Origin: Clavibacter phaseoli
GTDB lineage: Bacteria; Actinomycetota; Actinomycetes; Actinomycetales; Microbacteriaceae
Assembly (NCBI RefSeq): GCF_021922925.1
Contig: NZ_CP040786.1
Coordinates: forward strand, 744,001-808,000
Length of the DNA: 64,000 nucleotides
Reading direction: 5' to 3'
Below the pieces are notes generated by a model, which made no database searches, was not told the DNA's origin, and saw only the letters and a list, made by a program, of their open reading frames with translations. Below, one piece after another: positions 7,675-16,427 of the stretch; position 1 is the first letter of the stretch, and each line of letters begins with the position of its first letter. The translations under genes and the position numbers were made by a program.

Positions 7675-8703
7675 TCAGGCGAGGATGTCGCGCACCATGG
7701 GCGCGACGATCGTGCCGTAGCGCTCGATCCCGCCCATCATCCGCTCGTGCGAGAACGGGCCCGCGCTGTACTTGAGGTCGAAGCGGTCGGCGCCCACGGC
7801 CTTCAGCGTCGCGGCGATCTTGCGGGCGACGGTCTCGGGGGATCCCACGTACAGCGAGCCGTGCTCGATCTCCTGCTCGTAGGAGGCGCGCGCGAGCGGC
7901 GGCCAGCCGCGGTCCTTGCCGATGCGGGCGTGCATCACCTGGTAGTCCGGGAAGAAAGCCTCGCGGGCCTCGGCGTCGGTCTCGCCGACGTAGCCGGGCG
8001 AGTGGATCCCGACGGGCAGGCGCGGCTGCTCGAGCTGGTCGAGGGCGCGCGCGAACAGGTCGGCGTAGGGCGCGAAGCGGTGCGGCTCGCCGCCGATGAT
8101 CGCGAGCATGAGGGGGAACCCGTGGCGCGCGGCGCGGACGACGGACTCGGGGCTGCCGCCGACGCCGACCCACGTCGTGAGGCCCTTCGCGGTCTTCGGG
8201 AACACGTCGTGGTCGGTGAGGCCGGCGCGCGTCGAGCCGCTCCAGGTGACGGGCGTCTCCTTGACGAGCTCGGCGAAGAGGCCGAGCTTCTCCTCGAAGA
8301 GGCGCTCGTAGTCGCTCAGCTCGTAGCCGAACAGCGGGAACGACTCCGTGAACGAACCGCGGCCGAGGATGACCTCCGCGCGGCCGTCCGAGACGGCGTC
8401 GAGCGTCGCGAAGCGCTGGAAGACGCGCACCGGGTCGTCGGAGCTGAGGACGGTGACGGCGGATCCGAGGCGGATGCGCTCCGTCTTCGCGGCGATGGCG
8501 GCGAGCGCGACCTCGGGGGAGGAGATCGCGTAGTCGTCGCGGTGGTGCTCGCCGAGGCCGATGAAGTCGATGCCGACCTGGTCGGCCAGCACGCCCTCGG
8601 CGACGACGTTGCGGATCACCTCGGCGTAGGGCAGCTCCCGGCCGTCCGGTCCGACCGTGACGTCGCCGAACGTGTCCAGTCCGAGCTCGATCTCCTGCGC
8701 CAT
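7675..8703 (-). CDS. LLM-class flavin-dependent oxidoreductase
   Basis: A 342-residue luciferase-like monooxygenase (bacterial luciferase TIM barrel). It begins MAQEIELGLDTFGDV. IDFIGLGEHHRDDYAISSP is the conserved early loop, followed by IRLGSAVTVLSSDDPVRVFQ, GRAEVILGRGSF and VGVGGSPESVV, all typical of the FMN- or F420-binding barrel. The physiological substrate is not predictable. The ATG at 8703 follows a GGGAAGCAGGGCAGC purine run. An upstream in-frame ATG would add MHTFAWIGKQGS, less like the family. It is divergent from no gene and has its own hairpin terminator at 7626-7663. Confidence 0.88.
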   Translation of the reverse strand: MAQEIELGLDTFGDVTVGPDGRELPYAEVIRNVVAEGVLADQVGIDFIGLGEHHRDDYAISSPEVALAAIAAKTERIRLGSAVTVLSSDDPVRVFQRFATLDAVSDGRAEVILGRGSFTESFPLFGYELSDYERLFEEKLGLFAELVKETPVTWSGSTRAGLTDHDVFPKTAKGLTTWVGVGGSPESVVRAARHGFPLMLAIIGGEPHRFAPYADLFARALDQLEQPRLPVGIHSPGYVGETDAEAREAFFPDYQVMHARIGKDRGWPPLARASYEQEIEHGSLYVGSPETVARKIAATLKAVGADRFDLKYSAGPFSHERMMGGIERYGTIVAPMVRDILA

Positions 8704-8798
8704 GCTGCCCTGCTTCCCTATCCATGCGAACGTATGCATCTGGGTCAACTGTAGGGGCGGGGCCGGCATTCCCGCGAATCGGGCGGGCGGCGCGGGGG

Positions 8799-10238
8799 TC
8801 AGTCGACGACGGGCTCCGCGCGGGCGATCTCGGTGTCCTCGACGCGCGACTCCGGCATCAGCAGGCCCGCGACGACCGTCGCGAGCGCGCACACGCCGAC
8901 CGCGAGGAAGACGGCGCCGGACGCGGCGATCACGGCGTCCGGATCGCGCTGGCCACCGGCCGAGGCGGAGAAGATCGCGTTGGCGATCGCCCCGAACACG
9001 GCGACGCCCACCGCGCTGCCGATCGACCGGGCGAAGAGGTTCGCGCCCGTGACGACGCCGCGCTCGCCCCAGCCGACGCTCGACTGCGCGCCGATGAGGC
9101 TGGGGGTCGCCACGAGGCCGAGCCCCAGGCCCACCACGAAGCAGCCGGCGGCGATCCCGGCGAGCGTCGGCGTGCCGGCGAGCAGCGCGATGGATCCGGT
9201 GCCCGCGATCGTGAGCGCCATGCCGATGAGCACCGTGCGACGGAACCCGATCCGGAGGTACAGGCGGCCCGAGAGCGACGCCGAGATGGGCCAGCCGATC
9301 GTGAGCGCCGCGAGCGCGAGGCCGGAGACGAGCGGCGTGACGCGGAGCGAGCCCTCGAGGTAGGTGGGCACGTAGGAGGTGAGGCCGATGAGGATCGCGC
9401 CGACGCCGAGCGAGACCAGCGTGGTCGTGAGCAGCAGGCGCCGGGAGAACACCCAGAGCGGGAGCACGGGCTCGGCGGCGCGACGCTCCACCATCAGGAA
9501 CGCGAGGATCAGCACGGCGCCGACGGCGAACGCGCCGATGCTCGGCAGGGAGTCCCACGCCCACGCCTGGCCGCCCTCGAGCACGGCGAGGATCAGGAGG
9601 CTGAGGCCGACCGTGAGGAGCGCGGCGCCCGCGTAGTCGACGCGGTGCTTCGTGCGCTCGATGGACTCGTGGAAGCGGCGGACGATCATCCAGCCGGCGA
9701 GGAGGCACAGCGGCACGTTGACGAAGAAGATCCAGCGCCAGCTCGTGAACTCGGAGAACACGCCGCCGAGGGTCGGGCCGACCACGCTGGAGACCGCCCA
9801 CACGCTCGCGAGGTAGCCCTGCGTCTTGGCGCGCTCGGCGACCGTGTAGATGTCGCCCGCGATCGTGATCGCCATGGGCTGCACGGCCCCGGCGCCGAGG
9901 CCCTGGATCGCGCGGGCCGCGATGAGCGCCGGCATGCTCCACGCGAACCCGCACAGCACGGATCCGACGAGGAACAGGCCGATGCCGATGAGGATGATCG
10001 GCTTCCGGCCCACGGTGTCGGCGAGCTTCGCGTAGAGCGGCACCGACACCGCCTGCGCGAGCAGGTAGATGGAGAACAGCCACGGGAACGAGGCGAAGCC
10101 GCCGAGGTCGTCCACGATGGACGGCACGGCGGTCGCGAGGATGGTCGAGTCGATGGCCACGAGGCCCGTCGTCATCATCAGGGCGATGAGGATGGGTCCG
10201 CGCTCGGATCGGAATCCGACGCCAGTGGTGTCAGTCAT
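8799..10238 (-). CDS. MFS transporter, DHA2 (14-TM drug:H+ antiporter) family
   Basis: A 479-residue polytopic membrane protein of the EmrB/QacA type. DSTILATAVPSIVDDL near the N-terminus is the DHA2 motif in helix 1, and KLADTVGRKPIILIGI is MFS motif A in loop 2-3. RAIQGLGAGAVQP (motif B) and VVGPTLGGVF (motif C, antiporter) follow. Hydrophobic segments are consistent with about 14 helices. It probably exports a toxic organic compound by proton antiport; the substrate is unknown. MTDTTG at 10238 is chosen over an upstream in-frame start because GGGAGG lies just before it. It is divergent from the ggt gene. Confidence 0.88.
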   Translation of the reverse strand: MTDTTGVGFRSERGPILIALMMTTGLVAIDSTILATAVPSIVDDLGGFASFPWLFSIYLLAQAVSVPLYAKLADTVGRKPIILIGIGLFLVGSVLCGFAWSMPALIAARAIQGLGAGAVQPMAITIAGDIYTVAERAKTQGYLASVWAVSSVVGPTLGGVFSEFTSWRWIFFVNVPLCLLAGWMIVRRFHESIERTKHRVDYAGAALLTVGLSLLILAVLEGGQAWAWDSLPSIGAFAVGAVLILAFLMVERRAAEPVLPLWVFSRRLLLTTTLVSLGVGAILIGLTSYVPTYLEGSLRVTPLVSGLALAALTIGWPISASLSGRLYLRIGFRRTVLIGMALTIAGTGSIALLAGTPTLAGIAAGCFVVGLGLGLVATPSLIGAQSSVGWGERGVVTGANLFARSIGSAVGVAVFGAIANAIFSASAGGQRDPDAVIAASGAVFLAVGVCALATVVAGLLMPESRVEDTEIARAEPVVD

Positions 10239-10342
10239 GGGCCTCCCGGGTCGAACGGTGAACGGACGCAGGGCCGGTGGCATTCCCGCGGAGACGGAAC
10301 GGGTGTGGTCGACTGGGGGCATCCCATCGGAAGGACCCCTCT

Positions 10343-12154
10343 GTGACGTTCCGCGCGCCCGACGCATTCACCACCCGACCCACGCTCCGCGGCACGTTCG
10401 GCATGAGCGCCTCCACGCACTGGCTCGCCTCCGGCACCGGCCAGGCGGTGCTCGAGCGCGGCGGCAACGCGTTCGACGCCGCGGTCGCGAGCGCCTTCGT
10501 GCTGCACGTCGTCGAGCCGCACCTCAACGGGCCCGGCGGCGACATGACCGCCGTCGTGCACGTCGCGGGCGAGGCAGCGCCGAAGCTGCTCATGGGGCAG
10601 GGATCCGCACCCGCCGCCGCGACGCCCGAGCGCTTCCGGGCGGAGGGCCTCGACCGCGTGCCCGGCGCCGGCGCGCTCGCCGCGGCCGTGCCCGCCGCCG
10701 TCGACGCGTGGCTCCTGCTGCTGCGCGACCACGGCACGTGGGAGCTCGCCGACGTGTGGGCGTTCGCCATCGGGTACGCGCGGGACGGGCATCCGATGCT
10801 CGAGCGCGTGGCCCGCACCATCGGCGGCGTCGCGGAGCTGTTCCGCGACCACTGGCCCGCGTCCGCCGCGTTCTGGATGCCGGACGGCCGCGTGCCCGAC
10901 GCCGACGCGCTCGTGAGCAACCCGGCGTGGGCGGCCGCCATGGAGCGGATCCTCGACGAGGCGTCGACCTCAGCCGGACCGGACGCGACGCGCGAGGACC
11001 GCATCGAGGCCGCGCGCACCGTCTGGGCCGAGGGCTTCGTCGCGGAGGAGATGGTCGCGAGCGTGCAGGATCCGCACCGGCACTCCACGGGCGCCGACCA
11101 CGCGGGCCTCCTCACCGCCGAGGACCTCGCCGGGTCCCGCGCCTCGTGGGAGGACGCGGTGTCGATCGAGTTCCGCGGCCTGCGCATCTGGAAGACCGAC
11201 GCCTGGGGCCAGGGGCCGGCGCTGCTGCAAGCGCTCGCGATCCTCGACGGGTTCACGGACGAGGAGATCGACCCGGCGACCGCTGCCGGGATCCACCGCA
11301 TCATCGAGGCGCAGAAGCTCGCGCTCGCCGACCGCGAGGCCTACTACGGCGACGCGGTGCCGGGCGGCGCGCCCCTCGACGTGCTGCTCAGCGCGGAGTA
11401 CGCGGCCGAGCGGCGCGCGCTCATCACCGACGAGGCGTCGCACGAGCTGCGGCCCGGGCGCGTCGACGGCGTGGAGCCGTTCCTGCCGCCGCTCGTGGTC
11501 GAGGGCGACGCGCCCGCGTCCGCCGGCGGCACGGGCGAGCCGACCGTCTCCCGCACGGGCGAGACCCGCGGCGACACCTGCCACCTCGACGTCGTCGACC
11601 GGTGGGGCAACATGATCTCCGCGACGCCCTCCGGCGGCTGGCTCCAGTCGTCGCCGTTCATCCCGTCGCTCGGCTTCTGCCTCGGCACCCGCCTGCAGAT
11701 GACGTGGCTCGAGCCCGGCGGCCCGTCGTCGCTCGTGCCCGGGCGCCGGCCGCGCACGACGCTGACGCCCACGCTGATCACGCGCGACGGCGAGCCCGTC
11801 GAGGCGCTCGGCTCACCCGGGGGCGACCAGCAGGACCAGTGGCAGCTGCCCTACCTGCTGCGCACGATCGTGGGCGGCTTCGACCCGCAGCAGGCCGTGG
11901 ACGCGCCGACGTTCCACACGACGAGCGTCCCCGGATCCTTCTGGCCGCGCACCTGGACGCCCGGCGGCCTCGTGGTCGAGGGCCGGGTGGGCGACGACGT
12001 GATCGCCGACCTCGAGGCCCGCGGGCACGAGGTGGAGGTCGTCGGCGACTGGACGCTGGGGCGGCTCTCGGCCGTGACGCGGGATCCGGCCACGGGCCTG
12101 CTGGGAGCGGCGGCCAACCCCCGCGGGGCGCAGGGGTACGCGGTCGGTCGATGA
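10343..12154 (+). CDS. gamma-glutamyltransferase family protein
   Basis: A 603-residue N-terminal-nucleophile hydrolase. GGNAFDAAVASAFVLHVVEPH and GPGGDM match the GGT large-subunit signature. The autocatalytic cleavage site is GDTCHLDVVDRWGNM, with the nucleophile threonine at residue 412, equivalent to the TTH of E. coli Ggt. LGSPGGDQQDQW and GRLSAVTRDPATGLLGAAANPR resemble the small-subunit oxyanion and C-terminal regions. No signal peptide is visible, so unlike periplasmic Ggt it may act in the cytosol. The GTG at 10343 has AAGGA 8 nt upstream. The stop overlaps the SufU-like ATG as ATGA. Confidence 0.88.
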   Translation: MTFRAPDAFTTRPTLRGTFGMSASTHWLASGTGQAVLERGGNAFDAAVASAFVLHVVEPHLNGPGGDMTAVVHVAGEAAPKLLMGQGSAPAAATPERFRAEGLDRVPGAGALAAAVPAAVDAWLLLLRDHGTWELADVWAFAIGYARDGHPMLERVARTIGGVAELFRDHWPASAAFWMPDGRVPDADALVSNPAWAAAMERILDEASTSAGPDATREDRIEAARTVWAEGFVAEEMVASVQDPHRHSTGADHAGLLTAEDLAGSRASWEDAVSIEFRGLRIWKTDAWGQGPALLQALAILDGFTDEEIDPATAAGIHRIIEAQKLALADREAYYGDAVPGGAPLDVLLSAEYAAERRALITDEASHELRPGRVDGVEPFLPPLVVEGDAPASAGGTGEPTVSRTGETRGDTCHLDVVDRWGNMISATPSGGWLQSSPFIPSLGFCLGTRLQMTWLEPGGPSSLVPGRRPRTTLTPTLITRDGEPVEALGSPGGDQQDQWQLPYLLRTIVGGFDPQQAVDAPTFHTTSVPGSFWPRTWTPGGLVVEGRVGDDVIADLEARGHEVEVVGDWTLGRLSAVTRDPATGLLGAAANPRGAQGYAVGR

Positions 12155-12684
12155 CGCTCGACCGGCAGATCGCGTCGGCGCTCATCGCCGACCACGCCCG
12201 CCGTCGCGTCGGGAGCGACGCGGCGGTGCGGGCCGCGTCGGCGCCCGGCCGGTTCGTCGCGGAGCCCGACGCCGCGACGCCCGCGGTCGGCGTCGTGCTC
12301 GGATCCTCCGAGCAGCGGAACGCGACGTGCGGCGACGTGGTCGACCTCCGGGTGCTCGCGGTGGATCCGGCGCACCCTGCCGTCGCCGCGGGTGCCGCCG
12401 TGGATCCCGCCGAGCAGATCGCCGTCCGCTGGCACGGCCGCGGCTGCACGGTCTCGCAGGCGTCCGCGTCGATGCTCGCCGAGCTCGTCGAGGGGCGGAC
12501 GGCCGCCGAGGCGTCGGCGCTCGTCGTCGAGCTGCGCGCTCTGATCCGCTCCCACGAGCTCCGGCCCGGCACGGAGGACCGCCTCGGCGACGCGTTCGCC
12601 CTCGCCGACTCCGGCCGCTACCCGCTGCGGGGCACGTGCGCGCTGCTCGCCTGGCACGCGCTGGAGGAGGCGCTGGGGCGCTGA
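12151..12684 (+). CDS. SufU-like iron-sulfur/zinc scaffold protein
   Basis: A 177-residue protein with the SufU/IscU-like pattern of zinc ligands: CGD at residues 60-62, GRGCTVSQASASM with Cys 99, and CALLAW with Cys 163. SufU is the zinc-dependent sulfurtransferase that takes sulfur from SufS in Gram-positive bacteria. The N-terminal IADHARRRVGS replaces the usual HPRNxG stretch, so this is a divergent member. It is not in a suf operon here; it overlaps ggt by ATGA, which suggests a coupled role, perhaps thiol or sulfur handling. Whether it is the main SufU of the cell cannot be told from this window. Confidence 0.78.
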   Translation: MTLDRQIASALIADHARRRVGSDAAVRAASAPGRFVAEPDAATPAVGVVLGSSEQRNATCGDVVDLRVLAVDPAHPAVAAGAAVDPAEQIAVRWHGRGCTVSQASASMLAELVEGRTAAEASALVVELRALIRSHELRPGTEDRLGDAFALADSGRYPLRGTCALLAWHALEEALGR

Positions 12685-12702
12685 GGCTCGTCCGGCGGCG
12701 GA

Positions 12703-13341
12703 TCAGGCGTCGCCGCGTCGAGGTCGCCGGTCGACGTCCTCGCCCGTGCTCAGGTCGGCGGTCTCGACGAGGAACGCGCCGCGCGCGGCCAGGTAGGCGC
12801 GGGCGCCCGCGTCCCCGCGCACCTCGGCGGCGAGCGGCCGCCAGTGGTCGCGGCCGAGCAGGGCGGGGTGGCCGGGGCGGCCGTGGAAGACGGCCTGGCG
12901 GAGCGTGGTCCCATCCACGGCGGCCGCGTCGAGCACGTGCCGGACGGTCGCGGCGTCGAGGTCGGGCACGTCGACCGGCACGACGGCGAGGGCGACCGGC
13001 GGCGGATCCAGCGCCGCGGCCGCGCGGAGCGCCGCGCGCAGGGAGGCGGACATGCCGTCGGCCCAGTCGTCGGCGCGCACGACGAGCGCACGGTCGGCCT
13101 CGGGAAGCGTGCCGAGCAGCGCCTCCGCCTCGTCGGCGGACGCGCCGAGCGCGACGAGCACGGGGGAGCAGCCGGCGTCGGCGAGAGCGCGGATCGCGGT
13201 CGCGAGCCAGGGCGTGCCGTCGGGATGCGTCGCGAGCGCCTTGGGGCCGCCGAAGCGGGTGCCGGCGCCGGCGGCGAGGACGACGCCCGCGATCCGCCGG
13301 GCCGATCGCCCGTCGTCATCCGCGTCCCGCGATCCCGCCAT
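12703..13341 (-). CDS. MocA-like NTP transferase (molybdenum cofactor nucleotidyltransferase family)
   Basis: A 212-residue protein with the MobA-like NTP_transf_3 fold. VLAAGAGTRFGGPKAL is the nucleotide-binding loop and VVPVDVPDLD carries the metal-binding aspartates. HGRPGHPALLGRDHW and GDAGARAYL match MocA/YgfJ-type enzymes, which attach CMP (or GMP) to molybdopterin. It could serve the xanthine dehydrogenase encoded at 24.9-28.6 kb, but a different sugar or cofactor substrate is possible. The ATG at 13341 is preceded by TAGCAT with exactly 6 nt between, so the transcript is probably leaderless. It is convergent with the SufU-like gene. Confidence 0.8.
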   Translation of the reverse strand: MAGSRDADDDGRSARRIAGVVLAAGAGTRFGGPKALATHPDGTPWLATAIRALADAGCSPVLVALGASADEAEALLGTLPEADRALVVRADDWADGMSASLRAALRAAAALDPPPVALAVVPVDVPDLDAATVRHVLDAAAVDGTTLRQAVFHGRPGHPALLGRDHWRPLAAEVRGDAGARAYLAARGAFLVETADLSTGEDVDRRPRRGDA

Positions 13342-13347
13342 CCGACC

Positions 13348-13353
13348 ATGCTA
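13348..13353 (-). promoter_or_regulatory. -10 element (TAGCAT), leaderless mocA-like gene
   Basis: On the minus strand TAGCAT is followed by 6 nt and then the ATG at 13341. Confidence 0.6.
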
Positions 13354-13409
13354 GGAGCGCGCCCGCCACCTTCCGCCCCGGCCCCCTCGCCCCGCCCAGC
13401 CGCGCGGCC

Positions 13410-13415
13410 TACGCT
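13410..13415 (+). promoter_or_regulatory. -10 element (TACGCT), leaderless membrane-protein gene
   Basis: TACGCT is followed by 6 nt and then the ATG at 13422. It forms a divergent pair with the minus-strand element at 13348-13353. Confidence 0.6.
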
Positions 13416-13421
13416 CGATCC

Positions 13422-13790
13422 ATGGATCCCGACACCGCCTCCGCGCTCGCCCTCACCCTGTCGCTCGGCGTGCCCGTGCTCGCGATCCTCGTCGGCGTCG
13501 TCCTCGCCGTCGCCAAGGCCCGCGGCGCCGGATGGGGCTGGTACGTCGTCGGCTGCACGGTCGTCGCGCTCGTCCTCGCCCTGGGCCTCGCGATCCTCGC
13601 CACCTGGTCGGCGCAGACGGGAACGGGCTACCTCGACGAGGGCGTCAGCACGTTCGGCATCGTCCTGATGGGCATCCTCGGCGGCGTCGCCACCTTCGTC
13701 GTGGGCCTCGTCGCGGGCGTCGTCGGCCTCATCACGGCCGCCGTCCGCCAGCGCGAGCGCGTCCCGTCGTCCGCCCTCGTCCACGGGTGA
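13422..13790 (+). CDS. small membrane protein, unknown function
   Basis: A 122-residue protein with three hydrophobic segments, at about residues 8-32, 39-60 and 78-108, and a short basic C-terminus (RQRERVPSSALVHG). No family is recognised. Translation probably begins on a leaderless transcript from the TACGCT element. The stop overlaps the GTG of the PAP2 phosphatase gene as GTGA, so it may work with that membrane enzyme or simply pace its translation. Confidence 0.75.
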   Translation: MDPDTASALALTLSLGVPVLAILVGVVLAVAKARGAGWGWYVVGCTVVALVLALGLAILATWSAQTGTGYLDEGVSTFGIVLMGILGGVATFVVGLVAGVVGLITAAVRQRERVPSSALVHG

Positions 13791-14647
13791 CCCGGCCCGC
13801 CTCCGGATCCGCGCGTCGCGACGCGGGTCCCGCATCCGCCGCGCCCACCGGCCTCGCCTCCACCGGCGACCGCCTGCCGCCCCGCCGCCCGCGCACCCGC
13901 CCGCCGGGTCGCGTCGCCCGCGCGGCGACCGGCGTCGTGACCCGCGTCGGCCCCTCGGGCGCCTTCGCCGCCTTCCTGGTCCTCGGCCTCCTCGTCATCA
14001 CGGCCGCGTCGAGCCTCTTCGCCGGCCTCTACGTCGCCGTCATCGACGACGACAGCGTCGCCCTCCTCGACGAGCCCGCGCTGCACCTCGCCATGGACGT
14101 CCGCTCGCCCTGGCTCCACACCGCCGTCACCGTCTTCACCGAGGCCGCGGGCGTCTACGCCGTGCCGATCGTGGGCGTCGCGGTGATCGTCGTCCTCGCG
14201 ATCCGCCGACGCCAGTGGGTGCCGGTCGTGCTCGGGCTCACCGCGGGCGCCGGATCCCTGCTCATGACCGAGGTCGGCAAGGAGCTCGTCGGCCGCGACC
14301 GCCCGCCGCGCGCCGACGCCGTGCCGCCCTACGAGACGTCGCCGTCGTTCCCGTCCGGCCACACGCTCAACGCCAGCGTGGTCGCCGGGATCGTCGCGTA
14401 CCTGCTCGTCCTGCGCCAGATGCGGCGGGCGACGCGCGTGCTCACCTACGTCGTCGCCGTCGCGTTCGCCGCGTCCGTGAGCCTCAGCCGCGTCTACCTC
14501 GGCCACCACTGGCTCACCGACGTCCTCGCCGGCTGGCTGCTGGCGCTCGTGTGGCTCGCGCTCATCGTCGTCGCGCACCGCGTGCGGCTGCGGCTGCTGG
14601 AGGGGCGGCACGCGGAGGGGAGGGCATCGGAGGCCCGGGGGCGCTGA
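13787..14647 (+). CDS. PAP2-family membrane phosphatase
   Basis: A 286-residue integral membrane phosphatase. The three PAP2 signature blocks are intact: KELVGRDRPP (KxxxxxxRP), SFPSGHTLN (PSGH), and SRVYLGHHWLTD (SRxxxxxHxxxD with the catalytic histidine). About six membrane helices surround them, after a basic N-terminal arm of some 55 residues. Such enzymes dephosphorylate undecaprenyl diphosphate or other lipid phosphates at the outer face of the membrane. The start is a GTG overlapping the upstream stop by 4 nt; no other start lies close before the first helix. Confidence 0.88.
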   Translation: MTRPASGSARRDAGPASAAPTGLASTGDRLPPRRPRTRPPGRVARAATGVVTRVGPSGAFAAFLVLGLLVITAASSLFAGLYVAVIDDDSVALLDEPALHLAMDVRSPWLHTAVTVFTEAAGVYAVPIVGVAVIVVLAIRRRQWVPVVLGLTAGAGSLLMTEVGKELVGRDRPPRADAVPPYETSPSFPSGHTLNASVVAGIVAYLLVLRQMRRATRVLTYVVAVAFAASVSLSRVYLGHHWLTDVLAGWLLALVWLALIVVAHRVRLRLLEGRHAEGRASEARGR

Positions 14648-14731
14648 GCGGGCCAGGCGCTCCCGCCCGCGGCTGACCCGGCCCAGTACGTTCGGACTGG
14701 TCGCACCGGGCGGCCGGAGACGAGGTGCCCC

Positions 14732-16327
14732 ATGCCGTTGGACGAGCTCGACCGACGGATGATGCGATCCGTCGCCGCCTACCTGGACCGCGTCAGCGCG
14801 CTCGCGGCCGAGGGCGTCAGCGAGCGCACGCCGCTGGGCGATGCCCTCTCCGCCCACCTCGGCGAGGACGCCGCCGCGCTGCCCATCGTCGTCGAGCAGG
14901 TGCCGGCCCACCGCCTCGTCGACGCGGACATCGCGCTCGACGAGCTGGCCGCGACCGGTCCCGGCAGCCTGATCGGATCCACCGGCGGCGAGCAGCGCTT
15001 CCACTCGTCCCTGTCGGAGCTGATCGCGAATCCGCACATGCGCTACGCACCGGGACCCGTCTCCTACGCCGACCGCGCGACGGGTCCCGACGAGCGACGA
15101 CGGGTCGTGCAGTTCGGCATCCGCCTGCTCCGGCACGCGGGCTCGCCCCTGGTCGTCGTGCAGCGCGGCGCCGCCCCGCAGTTCGGGCGCGAGGAGGCGC
15201 AGCTCGAGGTGATGGGGGCGGACGCCGCCGCGGTCACCGCGTTCCTCGAGCGCCTGCGCGCGCTGATGATCGAGCGCAGCGTGCTCCGCGGGCAGGTGCT
15301 CTCCTTCCAGGCCACGCAGTTCGGCGCCTCCGCGGGCGCGTCCTTCGTCGCCCGGCCGGACGTCCCGGAGGACGCGGTGGTGCTGGAGGAGGGCGTCCTC
15401 GAGGAGGTCGTGCAGCACGTGGTCGGGATCGGCGACCACCGCGACGCGCTCCGGGCCGCGGGACAGCACCTCAAGCGGGGAGTGCTGCTCTACGGTCCCC
15501 CCGGAACGGGCAAGACGCTGACGGTGCGGCACCTGCTCTCCCGCACGCCTGGGGTGACGGCTGTCGTCCTCACCGGGTCGAGCATCCAGTTCATCACGCA
15601 GGCCGCGGAGATCGCGCGGACCTTCGCGCCGTCGATCGTCGTGCTGGAGGACATCGACCTCGTCGCCATGCAGCGGAACGCGTCGCCGCAGCCGCTCCTG
15701 TTCGAGGTGCTGGACGCGCTCGACGGCCTCGACAGCGACGCGGACGTGGCCTTCGTCATGACCACGAACCGCGTCGAGACCCTGGAGCGCGCCCTCGCGA
15801 CGCGACCGGGGCGGGTGGATCTCGCCGTGGAGATCCCGCTGCCCGGCACGGAGGCGCGCAGGCGCCTGTTCCGCAGGTACGCGGACGGCCTGCCGCTCTC
15901 CGACGACGCGCTCGACGCGGCCGCGCTCGCCGCGGACGGGACCACCGGGTCCTTCGCGAAGGAGCTCATGCGGCGCACCGTCCTCCGCGCGGCGCTCGAC
16001 GGCCGCCGACCGGGCGACGACGACCTGGCCGCGGCGCTCGACGGGCTGCTCGCCGCGGGCACGGCGCTCACCCGGCGCCTCCTCGGCAGCGGCGGGCCGG
16101 ACGACGGACCCGCCTACGACCCGGACGAGGAGGGCGGCGCGGGCTACCACGTGGTCACCGCGCGCCGGGCGGTCTTCGACGGGTCGTACGAGCCCGCGGG
16201 GGAGATGGGCTCGGTGACCTTCTCCTCCTTCGGCATGGAGCCCGACGGCGGGCCGCACGGCTTCGCGCAGCATGTGGAGGGGGACGCGGAGGACCGCGCC
16301 GCGCACGAGGGCGACGAGCGGGGATAG
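14732..16327 (+). CDS. AAA+ ATPase, proteasome-ATPase-like
   Basis: A 531-residue protein with an unassigned N-terminal half (about 1-225) and one AAA+ module. Walker A is GPPGTGKT at 255-262, Walker B is VVLEDID at about 303-309, and sensor 1 is FVMTTNR. The arginine-finger region is LATRPGRVDLAVEIPLP, typical of the classic AAA clade (FtsH/proteasome ATPases). There is no protease motif and no membrane segment. The C-terminal 90 residues are acidic and Gly-rich, probably disordered. It is preceded by GAGGTG at a good spacing from ATG. It stands alone, so the client is unknown. Confidence 0.82.
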   Translation: MPLDELDRRMMRSVAAYLDRVSALAAEGVSERTPLGDALSAHLGEDAAALPIVVEQVPAHRLVDADIALDELAATGPGSLIGSTGGEQRFHSSLSELIANPHMRYAPGPVSYADRATGPDERRRVVQFGIRLLRHAGSPLVVVQRGAAPQFGREEAQLEVMGADAAAVTAFLERLRALMIERSVLRGQVLSFQATQFGASAGASFVARPDVPEDAVVLEEGVLEEVVQHVVGIGDHRDALRAAGQHLKRGVLLYGPPGTGKTLTVRHLLSRTPGVTAVVLTGSSIQFITQAAEIARTFAPSIVVLEDIDLVAMQRNASPQPLLFEVLDALDGLDSDADVAFVMTTNRVETLERALATRPGRVDLAVEIPLPGTEARRRLFRRYADGLPLSDDALDAAALAADGTTGSFAKELMRRTVLRAALDGRRPGDDDLAAALDGLLAAGTALTRRLLGSGGPDDGPAYDPDEEGGAGYHVVTARRAVFDGSYEPAGEMGSVTFSSFGMEPDGGPHGFAQHVEGDAEDRAAHEGDERG

Positions 16328-16415
16328 GCGGCGCTGGACGGGAGGGGGCACCGCCTGCCTCGTCCCTTCGGATGAAGACGGGCGCCGGGCCTCGGATCCC
16401 GGGCGCACCCACCCC

Positions 16416-16421
16416 TAGCGT
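16416..16421 (+). promoter_or_regulatory. -10 element (TAGCGT), leaderless histidine-kinase gene
   Basis: TAGCGT is followed by 6 nt and then the ATG at 16428. Confidence 0.6.
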
Positions 16422-16427
16422 GAGGGC

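Noticed and set aside
13628..16408. 926-codon minus-strand frame across PAP2 and AAA+ genes
   Set aside because: Spans several well-supported plus-strand genes and has no recognisable domain.
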